From Marinilabiliales bacterium (GTDB lineage: Bacteria; Bacteroidota; Bacteroidia; Bacteroidales; ML635J-15): DNA of 64,000 nt. Positions 1 to 10,145 of this stretch are shown one piece after another. The notes beneath the pieces are model-generated. The model saw only the letters and a program-made list of their open reading frames with translations. It did not search any database and was not told where the DNA came from. Every line of letters begins with the position of its first letter. Positions within the stretch are counted from its first letter, which is position 1. Both the position numbers and the translations under genes were made by a program. The stretch spans positions 244,011 to 308,010 of the forward strand of contig PKTB01000017.1 of assembly GCA_002869385.1 (NCBI GenBank), in the 5' to 3' direction.

Positions 1-2031
1 TATTTCTAAGAAGTAAATTCCTGAATTTAATTCGGAAACATCTAATTTCTCAACAAGCCTTCAGGATTTTACAACCTGCCCACTAATATTAAATATTGTA
101 TAAACACTTTCATTTTCAAAATCTAAAATATGAAGTTCATTAGTTACAGGATTAGGGAATAATTCAAGATTTACTCTCTCAATTTTAGAGACATCGCTTC
201 CCTCCCAACCTGTAAACCATTGATAAGTTCTATCAATAATATCATTTCTTGAATTCTCATCTTGAATTTGCTCTAATCCAAAAGCAAAATATGCAACTTT
301 ACCAGATCCTTTATAGTTTTTAACTCCGGCAGCTTCTCCATTTGGATAATAAAGAATTTCACTTGCATTTCCGTATGCTTTAACTTCATCAGGAGCAAAC
401 TCATCCGAATATGCATTATATAAACTGACACTAGTAATTCCGCTATATATTGAATCAACAGTTGAGCTAATTGCATTATTTGTTGAAGCTCCATCATCTA
501 AATAACTGGCAGAAATATAATTTTGGTAGAACATTTTTTGTTTGATCCCGGTAGAAGTTCCTGTTGTACCCCAAATATCTTTTCCTATATCCTGTCCTGC
601 TATTAAGATATTACCACCATCATTGACAAATGAAGTTAAAACATCTGCTTGACCTTCAGTCAATACCTGTAATGTTCCTCCTATATTCATATAAATATTA
701 TCGACATTTGCCAATAATCCTAACTCACTGGCTTGCTCCAATGTATAACCTGGTATTGCACCGGTAGTATTGCAACCAGCTTCACTTAAACCAGTTGTAT
801 ATACCTCTTGATAATCTGAGCTAACAATTGAATTACTTGTCCCAGAACCATTAACTATTAAATTATCAACGCCAGAAACAACAAAAACTTCAGCAATTTT
901 TTCAGGTTCTGCAGGATAAGAATCGCTGGTTAATGTCAACTCACAATGTGCAACTCCAACAGTAGTACCTGGAGTAACACTTATAACTACATTTTTAATC
1001 TCATCCGGATCAAGTGTTAAACTTGCTGATTCAGTATAAAGAACTTCATTAACAGAAAAAGACACATCCCAATCTGCAGGGGCATCATTATCTAAACTTA
1101 AAGTAACATTTTGAGATTCGTTTAACCCATTTATTAAAGTAACATCAAAATCTGACACAATTCCTGATTCTCCTGAAGCTAAGGGCTCGTTAGTAAATAA
1201 ACGTCCGTAATCTGATTCAATCTCACCATTATGCAAGCCATCAATAATAGGGACTTCTACTCCGGTTAACACTTCTTGTTTTGTTTCTGTAATAAATGCA
1301 ACGATATTACAATTCTCAGCAACAAACTCTTCATCTAGAGTATAAGTATATGTTCTATTTACAACTGTACCGGCTTCAATATCTTCGATCTCATCACCCC
1401 ATTGACCAGTTAGCAAATGGCGTAACATATGTTTATGATCATAAGACGAACCTCCACCATTTTGATAACCAATAACATGATTTTCAACTAGTGCTACTTG
1501 AAAAAAGTTTGATTCAATACCAAATGGTAAGCCTTCAACATAATATGCTTCAACTGTTACTGAAACTTCACGTGTATCAGAATTATATACTGTTGATACG
1601 CCAAGGTTAACAGGCGAAGATTCTTCAAAGATTCTATCTGCTGCTGCTGGCCATGCATCTCTGTATAAGGCAGTACCTCCTTCTTCTGACAAATCAACAA
1701 ACAAATGTCTGTTAATAGTAGCTGATGGATACCCTCCTAAGCCACTCTGTCCTTCTAAGCCACTGCCAAATGATGTACGATAATCGGGCTGTCCTTCAGA
1801 AGGTGTTGCATAGTATCCGGTATGAATATTAATTATGAATACTTTCTCAGGATAATTCCCCAATAATTCTTCTGCGGCATCATGCCCATAAGGACAAGCC
1901 GGACAATTAATTCCTGTAAACTCTTCAAGCACAACCGCTTTTTTTTGGGGTCTTGTTGTTACAATATCTTGAGCAAATGTAACACCAGACATGATAACAG
2001 TAATTAAGCCCCACAATAGTAGTTTTTTCAT
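1..2031 (-). pseudogene. Omp28-related T9SS cargo protein, in-frame TGA, runs off left edge
   Basis: Secreted outer-membrane-associated protein of the Omp28-related family seen in Bacteroidota. Residues 1-20 form a signal peptide ending in FAQ. Residues about 30-110 look like a thioredoxin-fold domain with a CxxC motif (NCPACPYGH). A Por-type sorting tail starts at LFPNPVTNEL near residue 624, so the protein should leave the cell by the type IX system. A TGA at 61-63 interrupts the frame after residue 656 (GQVVKS). Beyond it the frame stays open to the window edge and reads RLVEKLDVSELNSGIYFLE, which is the normal end of a Por tail, so the TGA lies inside the gene. The true end is outside the window. 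The exact role is unknown; the CxxC could serve disulfide chemistry, but that is inference. Confidence 0.75.
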
Positions 2032-2075
2032 AATTCTTTAGTATTTATAGTTTTAGTTTTATTGTAAACTAGTCA

Positions 2076-2642
2076 TTATTCGTCTTCAAAAGGCTTATTA
2101 AAAGCAATTTCTTCGATTTCTTTTCGAACTCTTACTTCTTGTTCAATTTTAAATATATCGAGCGGTAAATTTCCAGGCATACCACCATAACCAACAGCTA
2201 CAATAGTTACCGGGTCCAATCTGTCGGGAATATTTAATTCCTCACGAGCTTTTGCAGCATCAAAGCCACCCATAGGATGTAGTGAAATACCTAAAGATTG
2301 TGCCATTATTGTCATATTACCCATAGCAAGCCCCAAATCGTGCCAGGAATGTTTATAATCCTCTTCACTAAGTTCATATTTTACCCTTGCCATTGTGAGC
2401 ACTAAAACTGGTGCAGCTTTTGCCCATGCTTGATTAAAAGGAACCAGGATTCCTAGAAGTGTTTCATACAATTCAGGATTTTTTTCCTTATCTGCATAAA
2501 TAAACCTCCATGGTTGTCCATTATACGACGACGCAGCCCATCGTGCTGCATCAAACATCTTCATTAAATCTTCTTCACTAACTTTTTTATCCAAGAAACC
2601 ACGTGGACTTCTACGTGATTTTATTAATTCTAGCATATCCAT
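2076..2642 (-). CDS. Nitroreductase family protein
   Basis: FMN-dependent nitroreductase-fold oxidoreductase, probably cytoplasmic, using NAD(P)H to reduce small electrophilic substrates; the substrate cannot be told from sequence. The N-terminal motif SRRSPRGF and the flavin-site motif SSYNGQPWRFIY are typical, and the length of about 188 residues fits the family. The first ATG (ending at 2642) starts MDMLELIKSRRS; a second ATG six bases further in is equally possible. It stands alone on the minus strand, separated by 350 bp of non-coding DNA from the divergent oxidoreductase operon. An 18-bp palindrome upstream may be an operator. Confidence 0.85.
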   Translation of the reverse strand: MDMLELIKSRRSPRGFLDKKVSEEDLMKMFDAARWAASSYNGQPWRFIYADKEKNPELYETLLGILVPFNQAWAKAAPVLVLTMARVKYELSEEDYKHSWHDLGLAMGNMTIMAQSLGISLHPMGGFDAAKAREELNIPDRLDPVTIVAVGYGGMPGNLPLDIFKIEQEVRVRKEIEEIAFNKPFEDE

Positions 2643-2713
2643 AATAATCAATTTTATCTGTCAAAATTAGTAAATATTTTAATTATTCTAGTTAAAATTA
2701 AAGTTTATGCAAT

Positions 2714-2731
2714 TTTACATTATATTGTAAA
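2714..2731. promoter_or_regulatory. Possible operator, TTTACA-N6-TGTAAA
   Basis: A perfect 6-bp inverted repeat around an AT-rich centre, about 75-90 bp upstream of the nitroreductase start. Such dyads often bind dimeric helix-turn-helix regulators. The AT richness of the region makes a chance occurrence possible. Confidence 0.25.
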
Positions 2732-2863
2732 TACTATTATTAACATTACTTTAATGCTATTAAACCCCAACAGTTTAAATAGAATTTTTAATGAATTTCA
2801 GTATTTCCCGACATATTTATAAACAAGCCTGTTAATAAATTTTAGCTAGCTTAACTAACTGAC

Positions 2864-2896
2864 TATAGGCAATTTAATAGCGTCAAATAGCCTATA
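2864..2896. promoter_or_regulatory. Inverted repeat TATAGGC/GCCTATA upstream of the oxidoreductase operon
   Basis: Seven-base arms at 2864-2870 and 2890-2896 separated by 19 bases, about 110 bp upstream of the ferredoxin-subunit start. It could be a regulator site for the operon. The call rests on symmetry only. Confidence 0.25.
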
Positions 2897-2962
2897 TCAA
2901 ATAAACCATTCAAAATAGCCCCAAACCTGTCAAGAAACATTTTCAGAATTAAATTTTTTTTT

Positions 2963-2970
2963 TACTTTTG
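2963..2970 (+). promoter_or_regulatory. Bacteroidota -7 promoter element, TACTTTTG
   Basis: Matches the Bacteroidota -7 consensus TAnnTTTG, 35 bases before the first gene of the 2-oxoacid oxidoreductase operon. No clear -33 TTTG was found at the usual spacing. Confidence 0.4.
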
Positions 2971-3004
2971 AAGACAGAAATAATTAAACTAAAACAATAT
3001 AATT

Positions 3005-3232
3005 ATGGCAAAAATCAGAGGAGCTATAGTAGTAGATGTTGAAGCATGTAAAGGTTGCGGTGTTTGTGTGCCTGCATGTCCTCAGGATGTACTTGATTTA
3101 GCTAATGAAGTAAACGGTAAGGGTTACAATTACTCTTACATGAAAAATCCGGATGCTTGTATTGGTTGTCAGAACTGTGCAATTGTATGCCCGGATGGTG
3201 TAATATCTGTTTATAAGGTTAAAGTGGCCTGA
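3005..3232 (+). CDS. 2-oxoacid:ferredoxin oxidoreductase, 4Fe-4S (delta) subunit
   Basis: Small 2[4Fe-4S] ferredoxin-type subunit of 75 residues. Two cluster motifs are visible: CKGCGVCVPACP near residue 15 and CIGCQNCAIVCP near residue 53. It passes electrons from the thiamine-diphosphate catalytic subunit to external ferredoxin. It is the first gene of a four-gene operon (delta, alpha, beta, gamma) with gaps of 3-26 bp, the order usual for VOR/KOR-type enzymes in Bacteroidota. It ends with TGA, showing that TGA is a working terminator here. Confidence 0.9.
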   Translation: MAKIRGAIVVDVEACKGCGVCVPACPQDVLDLANEVNGKGYNYSYMKNPDACIGCQNCAIVCPDGVISVYKVKVA

Positions 3233-3258
3233 TTTAATCACATAAAAATTTAGACGAA

Positions 3259-4344
3259 ATGGAAAAAGAATTAAGGTTAATGAAAGGTAATGAAGCGATA
3301 GCAGAAGCTGCTATACGCTCAGGGGCTGATGCTTATTTCGGATATCCTATTACTCCTCAATCAGAGGTTATTGAATATCTGATGGCTGAAAAACCCCACG
3401 AAAGAACAGGAATGGTTGTGTTACAGGCCGAAAGTGAAGTTGCTGCTATCAACATGATATATGGTGCTGCATCTTGCGGACGTATGGCTATGACATCATC
3501 ATCAAGTCCTGGTATTAGTTTAAAACAAGAAGGTATTTCATATATTGCTGGTGCCGAGCTACCATGTTTGATTTTAAACGTGGTTAGAGGGGGACCTGGT
3601 TTAGGTACTATTCAACCTTCTCAGTCTGACTACTTCCAGTCAACTAAATGTGGTGGACACGGTGATTACAGACTTATTGTACTTGCTCCTGCTTCAGTTC
3701 AGGAAATGTACGACTTTGTTGAATTAGGATTCGATTTAGCTTTTAAATATCGTAACCCTGTTATGATTCAATCTGATGGTATTATTGGCCAGATGATGGA
3801 AAAAGTTGAAATTGGAGAACAAAAACAAAGAAGAGATCCACAAGATATTATCAAACAATGTCCTTGGGCAACTACAGGAAAACCAGAATCTCGTGAAAGA
3901 AACATTATTACATCTCTTGACTTAGTTGCTGCGAAACAAGAAGAGTTTAACAGAAAGCTTATAAGAAAATACGAAGAGGTAAAAGAAAATGAAGTACGTT
4001 ACGAACTTATTAATACTGAAGACGCTGATTATATAATCGTTGCTTACGGATCATCATCACGTTTAAGTATGAAAGCTATGGATATTCTTAGAGCTAAAGG
4101 AGTAAAAGTAGGTATCGTTCGTTTAATAACTCTTTTCCCATTCCCAACAAAAGTACTTAGCGAACTTGCTGATAAAGTTAAAGGATTCTTAGCAGTGGAA
4201 ATGAGTGCAGGACAAATGGTTGAGGATGTACAACTTGCGACTAAGTTTAAAGTGCCAGTTGAGCATTTTGGACGCCTTGGTGGAGTTATTCCTGCACCTG
4301 AGGAAATTGTCGAAGCATTGGAACAAAAAATAATAGGAGGTTAA
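3259..4344 (+). CDS. vorB: 2-oxoacid:ferredoxin oxidoreductase alpha subunit (VorB type)
   Basis: Alpha (pyrimidine-binding) subunit of a 2-oxoacid:ferredoxin oxidoreductase, which oxidises branched-chain or related 2-oxoacids with CoA to acyl-CoA, CO2 and reduced ferredoxin. Motifs include YFGYPITPQSEVIEYL near the N-terminus and a C-terminal transketolase-like region (VGIVRLITLFPFP). The length of 361 residues fits the VorB group. The beta subunit starts 3 bases after its stop, so translation is probably coupled. Whether the substrate is 3-methyl-2-oxobutanoate or 2-oxoglutarate cannot be settled from sequence alone. Confidence 0.87.
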   Translation: MEKELRLMKGNEAIAEAAIRSGADAYFGYPITPQSEVIEYLMAEKPHERTGMVVLQAESEVAAINMIYGAASCGRMAMTSSSSPGISLKQEGISYIAGAELPCLILNVVRGGPGLGTIQPSQSDYFQSTKCGGHGDYRLIVLAPASVQEMYDFVELGFDLAFKYRNPVMIQSDGIIGQMMEKVEIGEQKQRRDPQDIIKQCPWATTGKPESRERNIITSLDLVAAKQEEFNRKLIRKYEEVKENEVRYELINTEDADYIIVAYGSSSRLSMKAMDILRAKGVKVGIVRLITLFPFPTKVLSELADKVKGFLAVEMSAGQMVEDVQLATKFKVPVEHFGRLGGVIPAPEEIVEALEQKIIGG

Positions 4345-4347
4345 ATC

Positions 4348-5136
4348 ATGGCTGAAATCACAATTCAAGATATAATTAAAGAAGAAAATCTTGTTTACAA
4401 AAAAAGCAAGATAATGACAGATACGACTTTAAGTTACTGTCCGGGATGCGGTCATGGTACTGCACACCGTCTTGTTGCGGAGGTAATTGAAGAAATGGAC
4501 ATTCAAAGTGAAACTATTGGTGTTTCCCCTGTAGGATGCTCTGTTTTAATGTATAACTTTTTGGATATCGACTTTCAACAAGCAGCTCACGGTCGCGCTC
4601 CTGCAGTTGCAACTGCTATTAAAAGAGTAATGCCTGAGAAATATGTATTTACATATCAGGGTGATGGTGACCTTGCTGCTATTGGCACTGCTGAAACAAT
4701 TCACGCATGTAACCGAGGTGAGAATATTACAATTATCTTTATTAACAACGGTATTTATGGTATGACAGGTGGTCAGATGGCTCCAACAACTTTACCAGGA
4801 ATGCCAGCATCTACATGTCCTTTCGGTCGTGATGTTGAAATGATGGGTAATCCAATTAAAATGACTGAGCTTGTAGCAAACTTACCTGGAGTATATTCAG
4901 TAAGCAGACATTCTGTTCACACACCACGTAACGTAAGAAAAGCGAAAAAAGCTATTCGTAAAGCTTTCGAAAGTCAGGAACTAAAAAGAGGTGTTTCTTT
5001 TATCGAAATCGTTTCTAACTGTAACTCAGGTTGGAAATTACCTCCTGTAAAAGCAAACGAATGGATGGAAGAAAATATGTTCCCGTTTTACCCACTTGGA
5101 GACATTAAAGTGGACGGTGAAATTGTTAGTAAATAA
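4348..5136 (+). CDS. 2-oxoacid:ferredoxin oxidoreductase beta subunit (TPP-binding)
   Basis: Thiamine-diphosphate-binding subunit of 262 residues. The motif CPGCGHG near residue 31 supplies cluster/TPP-proximal residues. The TPP/Mg2+ signature runs from GDGDLAAIG to FINNGIYGMTGGQ. It forms the active site together with the alpha subunit encoded just upstream. The C-terminus is the short KOR/VOR form, without the extra domains of pyruvate:ferredoxin oxidoreductase. Confidence 0.9.
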   Translation: MAEITIQDIIKEENLVYKKSKIMTDTTLSYCPGCGHGTAHRLVAEVIEEMDIQSETIGVSPVGCSVLMYNFLDIDFQQAAHGRAPAVATAIKRVMPEKYVFTYQGDGDLAAIGTAETIHACNRGENITIIFINNGIYGMTGGQMAPTTLPGMPASTCPFGRDVEMMGNPIKMTELVANLPGVYSVSRHSVHTPRNVRKAKKAIRKAFESQELKRGVSFIEIVSNCNSGWKLPPVKANEWMEENMFPFYPLGDIKVDGEIVSK

Positions 5137-5151
5137 TTAAAATTTAAAATT

Positions 5152-5703
5152 ATGACTGAAGAAATAATTATTGCCGGATTTGGTGGACAAGGTGTTCTTT
5201 CAATGGGTAAAATTCTTGCTTACTCAGGCCTTATGCAAGGACAAGAAGTATCATGGATGCCATCATACGGACCAGAAATGAGAGGTGGAACCTCTAACGT
5301 TACTGCAATTATCAGTGATGATAGAATCAGTTCTCCAATTTTAACTGCATACGACACTGCAATAATTCTCAACCAGCAATCAATGGACAAATTTGAACCA
5401 ATGGTTAAGCCTGGTGGAACATTATTGTATGATCCTAACGGTATTACTCGTCATCCCGAACGTACTGACATAAACATTTATAAAGTCGAAGCAACAAAAG
5501 TTGCTACAGGATTAGGGAATGCTAAAGTTTTCAATATGGCAGTTTTAGGTGCTTATCTTAAAATTAAACCTATTGTAAAAATGGAAAACGTAATCAAAGG
5601 ATTAAAGAAGTCTATTCCTGCTCGTAATCATAAACTTCTTCCTATGAACGAAGAGGCGATTACTAAAGGTGGTGAAGCTGTTGAAGCTGTAGCAACTGTT
5701 TAA
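5152..5703 (+). CDS. 2-oxoacid:ferredoxin oxidoreductase gamma subunit
   Basis: Gamma subunit of 183 residues of the 2-oxoacid:ferredoxin oxidoreductase. The N-terminal glycine-rich motif GFGGQGVLSMGKIL and the MRGGTSN segment are family hallmarks. It is the last gene of the operon, 15 bases after the beta subunit, and a strong hairpin terminator follows 22 bases after its stop. Confidence 0.9.
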   Translation: MTEEIIIAGFGGQGVLSMGKILAYSGLMQGQEVSWMPSYGPEMRGGTSNVTAIISDDRISSPILTAYDTAIILNQQSMDKFEPMVKPGGTLLYDPNGITRHPERTDINIYKVEATKVATGLGNAKVFNMAVLGAYLKIKPIVKMENVIKGLKKSIPARNHKLLPMNEEAITKGGEAVEAVATV

Positions 5704-5724
5704 TTAATAAACCCTAGATAAAAC

Positions 5725-5753
5725 AAAAGCTGTCTAAAATTAGACAGCTTTTT
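5725..5753 (+). terminator. Rho-independent terminator of the oxidoreductase operon
   Basis: Perfect 12-bp stem (AAAAGCTGTCTA at 5725-5736, TAGACAGCTTTT at 5741-5752) with a 4-base AAAT loop, running into a T-rich tail, directly after the gamma subunit. Confidence 0.9.
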
Positions 5754-5779
5754 GTTTTGAATAAATATCATTGCTTAAT

Positions 5780-6100
5780 ATGTTTCTACAGTCAATTATT
5801 CATTATTCTTTACATATACTGCTGCCTCTTATAATTGCATTAGTATTTTATAAAGACAATTGGAAAAGAGTATATGTCATACTATTGTCAACACTATTAA
5901 TTGATCTTGATCATTTATTTGCAGATCCGATTTTTGTTGCTGAAAGATGCAGTATTGGATTTCACTTTTTACACTCGTATTTTGCAATTGCTTTATACAT
6001 ATTATTTTTATTTATCAAAAAAACACGAGTAATCGCTATCGGACTATTATTACATATTATTACTGACTTGATTGACTGCTTTATGAGTAAATCTCTCTAA
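5780..6100 (+). CDS. DUF6122-like small membrane protein
   Basis: Hydrophobic protein of about 106 residues with three or four predicted membrane segments (IALVFY, VYVILLSTLLI, YFAIALYILFLF, AIGLLLHIITDLIDC). Acidic and histidine residues lie between them (DLDHLFADP, HFLHSY), a pattern I recognise from the Bacteroidota family DUF6122. The ATG at 5780 is preferred over the in-frame TTG at 5771. Function unknown. Confidence 0.65.
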   Translation: MFLQSIIHYSLHILLPLIIALVFYKDNWKRVYVILLSTLLIDLDHLFADPIFVAERCSIGFHFLHSYFAIALYILFLFIKKTRVIAIGLLLHIITDLIDCFMSKSL

Positions 6101-6116
6101 AAGTAATAAAGCATTT

Positions 6117-7121
6117 TTATATCTCAACATCATAATTCCCAAAATTCTGTGATGCTTCCACTGTCCTGTTTCTGGTTAGGAAAACATCTCTCAACACTTT
6201 AGTAAAAAAACGATTTTTCTTTAAATGCTTTCTATAGCTAGATTCTTCCAAAGAATAATCATCTACACCAAAATACTTAGGTGAAATATAGCAATATGTA
6301 TATTTTGCTACATCCAATGTCTGCTTATAGAGCTGTTCCTCTGGTAAATTATGTGTTATTAAACTCACTACTGATCTTTCGCGGCACTTGTTTTCAAGAA
6401 TTTCAACAACTTTTGAATATTCTTCCTGTTTTCTTTTTAGATCAAAATCAGAATATGAAGAATTACCAATCTTTCTTATAGGTCTTATTTGAAGAGTATC
6501 AATTTTATAATTTTCAAGATAGTCAGTAAAATGAACCAGATCTTCAATATTATCAGGATTTACTGTATAGTTTATTCTCAATTTAAAATTTGGAAAATCA
6601 GTTTTAATACCTCCAATAGCTTTCAAAACCTCATGCAATTTCTCAAACTTTGCTCCCGGCATCATTGATTCGTAAACCTCTTTTTGAGTTCCATGCATTG
6701 AGATAATTATTTCATCCAAACCAGACTCTGCTAGTGATTTCATTTTATCATAATCCAGCAAGGACGCATTTGTTGTAAATGAAATATGAGGAACAGAAAA
6801 TCTTTTTGCTTCATTGATAATTAGTTCATTGTTCTTAAACAAACCAGGCTCCGCACCACAACCAATTTGTAATTTCAATGCATATTTAAAAAAGTTCTCG
6901 GCCACTTTTTTAATTATCTCATCATCCATGCGCTTTTTCTCAGGTTTATATTCAGGATCTGAGAAATAACACATCCTGCATCTGAAATTACATGTAAGAT
7001 TTGGGTCAAGAAATACATTCAAATATCGTTTTTTTAACATATACAAAACCGCAACACCAAAGATCTTAATCCGGTCGCTCTTTATAAGCCTGTTAAGTCG
7101 CAGTATTTTGTAATAGTTCAT
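6117..7121 (-). CDS. Radical SAM protein
   Basis: Radical S-adenosylmethionine enzyme with the cluster motif CNFRCRMC (CX3CX2C) about 45 residues from the chosen start. Conserved barrel segments follow (SFTTNASLLD, IIISMHGTQKEVYESM, LRINYTVNPDN). No second cluster-rich SPASM domain is obvious in the C-terminal part. The ATG ending at 7121 (MNYYKILRLNRL) is preferred over an upstream TTG. Such proteins modify peptides, cell-surface glycans or small molecules. The neighbours give no substrate hint. Confidence 0.8.
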   Translation of the reverse strand: MNYYKILRLNRLIKSDRIKIFGVAVLYMLKKRYLNVFLDPNLTCNFRCRMCYFSDPEYKPEKKRMDDEIIKKVAENFFKYALKLQIGCGAEPGLFKNNELIINEAKRFSVPHISFTTNASLLDYDKMKSLAESGLDEIIISMHGTQKEVYESMMPGAKFEKLHEVLKAIGGIKTDFPNFKLRINYTVNPDNIEDLVHFTDYLENYKIDTLQIRPIRKIGNSSYSDFDLKRKQEEYSKVVEILENKCRERSVVSLITHNLPEEQLYKQTLDVAKYTYCYISPKYFGVDDYSLEESSYRKHLKKNRFFTKVLRDVFLTRNRTVEASQNFGNYDVEI

Positions 7122-7217
7122 ATAATAGAATTGTTTTGCAAAGATAGGTTTTTTGCACAAAAACTACTGACAAGCATCTCCTATTGTTTTAAAGAAGTAA
7201 ATTAGTTATACCTTAGT

Positions 7218-7931
7218 CTAGTATTTAATGTAACGTATCCATGTTAATCTAAAAGTAAATGAACTTGACTTACCCATGATTATTTCATCATCCGACGATA
7301 CAAATTGAAAGAAATCATACTTGGGACTTTCTCGTGGTATTCCAAAACCAAGTTTAAAGTTGATTTCTTTTAATATATACCTTTTATTCCAGTATCTCAC
7401 TCCGACTAAAGCAACAGGTTGAAACCAATTCAATTTATATATATCGTACCTACCATCATCTATAATTGGGGCTCTATTAAACTCGACACCTACTCCTAAA
7501 GAGTAACCACTTATCTCTTCAGTTTGTAATGTTGACCCTAGGCCTGATTCATAACTTAGATATACAGGAATGTTCACTGATAATAATCCATGTAAATTAG
7601 AGCTACACAATAAAACTAATGGACATTCTTTGAAAAATGAAATACTTACTGATGGAAATACATCTACTGCAAGAGCTTTATCAGCATTAAACTCATGTAT
7701 ATTATACCTCAGTATAAAAGATTTAGATAAGGGTGCCCAATAAAAAAGTCTTGTATAGTATAAATCACCTTCAAGTCCAAAATCACCCAAAGGTCCTTCC
7801 ATAACCTTTACTGGTGTTTTACCAAAATCTGTTAAATATGTTGTCCCTGAACCAATAAAAAAATTCGTGTTTTGACAAAATAGCGATATTGAAAAAACGA
7901 CAACAAAAACTGTGATAAATAATTTCTTCAT
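7218..7931 (-). CDS. Putative outer-membrane beta-barrel protein
   Basis: Protein of 237 residues with a signal peptide (MKKLFITVFVVVFSISLFCQ), alternating hydrophobic/polar strands and a final aromatic residue (WIRYIKY), typical of an outer-membrane barrel. I do not recognise a specific family. It starts 13 bases after the real end of the upstream DUF3857 gene, so it is the third gene of that operon and probably acts with the two transglutaminase-like proteins. Confidence 0.6.
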   Translation of the reverse strand: MKKLFITVFVVVFSISLFCQNTNFFIGSGTTYLTDFGKTPVKVMEGPLGDFGLEGDLYYTRLFYWAPLSKSFILRYNIHEFNADKALAVDVFPSVSISFFKECPLVLLCSSNLHGLLSVNIPVYLSYESGLGSTLQTEEISGYSLGVGVEFNRAPIIDDGRYDIYKLNWFQPVALVGVRYWNKRYILKEINFKLGFGIPRESPKYDFFQFVSSDDEIIMGKSSSFTFRLTWIRYIKY

Positions 7932-7943
7932 AAATAGAATCTA

Positions 7944-10145
7944 TTAATTGATCTTCTCTAATATTATTTTACTCTGTGAAAAATTATAAGCAGCATCAGT
8001 AAACTCAATATAGTTTTTAAAATTAGATGCTGATTCTTCAGAATTTTTATATATTTTCTCTGTTTTAATTATCAAATCATTATCTATCAATTTCGCGTCA
8101 CTTTTAAAACTACCTTATTCATTTTCAACAATAGTAATTAATGGTGATATATCACTAATAGTATATCCTTCCGGAATAGTTAAAACAATTTCAATAGAAT
8201 AGTTTGCTGCATAATCGCGGATAATATCACACTTTCTATCTAATTCACTTCCCTCCAATTTAATTTGTTCTCCAATCAAATAACCAATATTTAAACCATA
8301 ATCACTACCTATTTTAAATATTACATCACTCACAATCATCTCATTTGACACTTCAAGCTTTTTATCCTCAGTAATACTGTTAAAATTTGTCACTGATAAT
8401 AAATCGTATGACTCAATAGTAAATTCAAAATTAGAGTCATAATACTCCTTTTGAAGTTCCAATAATTCTTCATTGGAGTTATCTGATTTATTTTTTAGAG
8501 CTTGACCTTCATCTCGTATACCGAAACCTATTTTATAATAAGTATTCAGATAATCATAAGTATGAAACTCATCCCAATCTTTATAACAGAATGTATAATC
8601 ACTAATAAACAATGGAATATATCTACATTTCATATTACCATAGAAAGAGCTTTTGTTTTCGATTTTAGTTTTCTTAAAATCTTCTAAAATACTAACGTGT
8701 GACAAAATCGAGTACTTATTTTTTTCATAATTATTGCTTGGCAACCTGACAATTTCAGGCTAAATGCTATCGGCATATATTTTTTCATATATTAATGCCT
8801 CCGAACCTTGCAATTCAATCGGAATATCACCAAAATCAGAATATAAATCAAACGGGAATATATAAATCTCCTTGTCCAAATTTAACTTTAACCCGAAATA
8901 CAATTCGTATGCATAAACAACATTTTTCACACTTCCCATATCTTTATCTATACAGATAACAAATTCGGAATCTATTTTATAATATTTTAACAGACTTCTA
9001 AAGGTCCAGACATAAATAAATTTATTTGGTTCAACATCTCCATAATGTATGTCATTAGTGTACTCATTATGATAAAAATAAAAAAACCTGAACATCTCGT
9101 TTAATAATTCAAGTTTCTCAATCTCACTATCACATAACAATTCATCCTTTCTTGCCATTCGTAATAAAGATGGTTCATGAATACAATAGGAAAGATTTCC
9201 ATATACATTTAACCCTGCACAATAATTACGCCTTAGCAGGTCAAAATTAATATCTTCATCTACTGAAATTCTCTTTTCATGATTAGTTACATAAAAATCC
9301 AAGTGCTTATATACCCTAGGTGAGTAAATAGTAAATTTTATATAAGGATATGATCTATAAATATTCAACCAGTTTATATCAGGAATTTTTTCTCTGTCGT
9401 AGTCGTCAATCCGATAAGTTTTAACAATAGCTCTTTCCCTGTTATAACAATCTTTACCGTTAGAATTATACTCGAGACTGGGAGCTCCATTATAAGAATT
9501 AAATTTCAATAAAAAACCTATATCAAGTGTAAACACATAACTCTGATTCATTATTGGATATGAAGAAACTAAGCTATAGATTGATCCATTAACGTCTGCA
9601 TTTTTTTCTGAGATTTCATAATCTAAAATATCTCCAATTTCTAAATTTGGAACAGCGAGCTTATTATACTGATATGTCTTTATATTACCATATCTAAAAA
9701 TCCTAGGGACCTCTTGAGTTACTTCAACTGCATCATCAATTGAAACATCGATAACAGATCCATCTGGTTTATATATGTTTATTCTAATATTATAAATATC
9801 ATCACTTTTAATAAAATATAATTCTGAAAAAAGTTCAACTGCAGCTTTGTCCTGAAGCTTTACTCTTCGCCTGAATGATTCTGAGATATAAGAATAGCAT
9901 TTTTCCCTCAGATAAGAAAACACATGTTCTTGACAGATAATTACGGCTGATTCATTCTTCCACTTTTCTGGAATCTCTGTTATTTCAAACTTATCATTAT
10001 CGTGTTCACTAAAATAAAGTGTATAAGCATCCCCTGTTTCATCAGAAATCGTCCTATGCCCATGATAATTTTCTGCATGAACATTATCGCTAACAAATAT
10101 TAATAAGATAGGGATTAAAAGAATATAGAAGCTATTGTTTTTCAT
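7944..10145 (-). pseudogene. DUF3857 protein with degenerate transglutaminase domain, in-frame TAG and TAA
   Basis: Exported protein of about 733 residues including two in-frame stops. There is a signal peptide (residues 1-24, ending VHA), a DUF3857 beta-sandwich region (about 30-260), then a transglutaminase-like segment around 330-430. That segment lacks the GDCKG cysteine motif: KFIYVWTFRSLL occupies its place, so catalysis is unlikely. A TAG at 8760-8762 (codon 462, after YADSI) and a TAA at 8115-8117 (codon 677, after IVENE) break the frame. The sequence after the second stop, FVEF-like NYIEFTDAAYNFSQSKIIL, is the usual C-terminal end of this family, and the frame finally closes with TAA at 7944-7946. 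The start overlaps the end of the preceding DUF3857 gene by 14 bases. Function unknown. Confidence 0.75.

Larger units (their letters stand above)
2643..3004. other. Divergent intergenic region with two dyads
   Basis: About 360 bp without a gene, between the nitroreductase and the ferredoxin oxidoreductase operon. It is very AT-rich. It holds an 18-bp dyad with TTTACA/TGTAAA arms (2714-2731) and a 7-bp inverted repeat TATAGGC/GCCTATA (2864-2870 and 2890-2896). A TAnnTTTG-like promoter element lies at 2963-2970. I see no RNA gene in it. Confidence 0.5.

Noticed and set aside
1..2031. Selenocysteine at the in-frame TGA, given that mnmH shows selenium use
   Set aside because: The TGA lies in a type IX sorting tail, where no catalytic Sec is expected, and I saw no SECIS-like hairpin directly after it. 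MnmH also works without selenoproteins.
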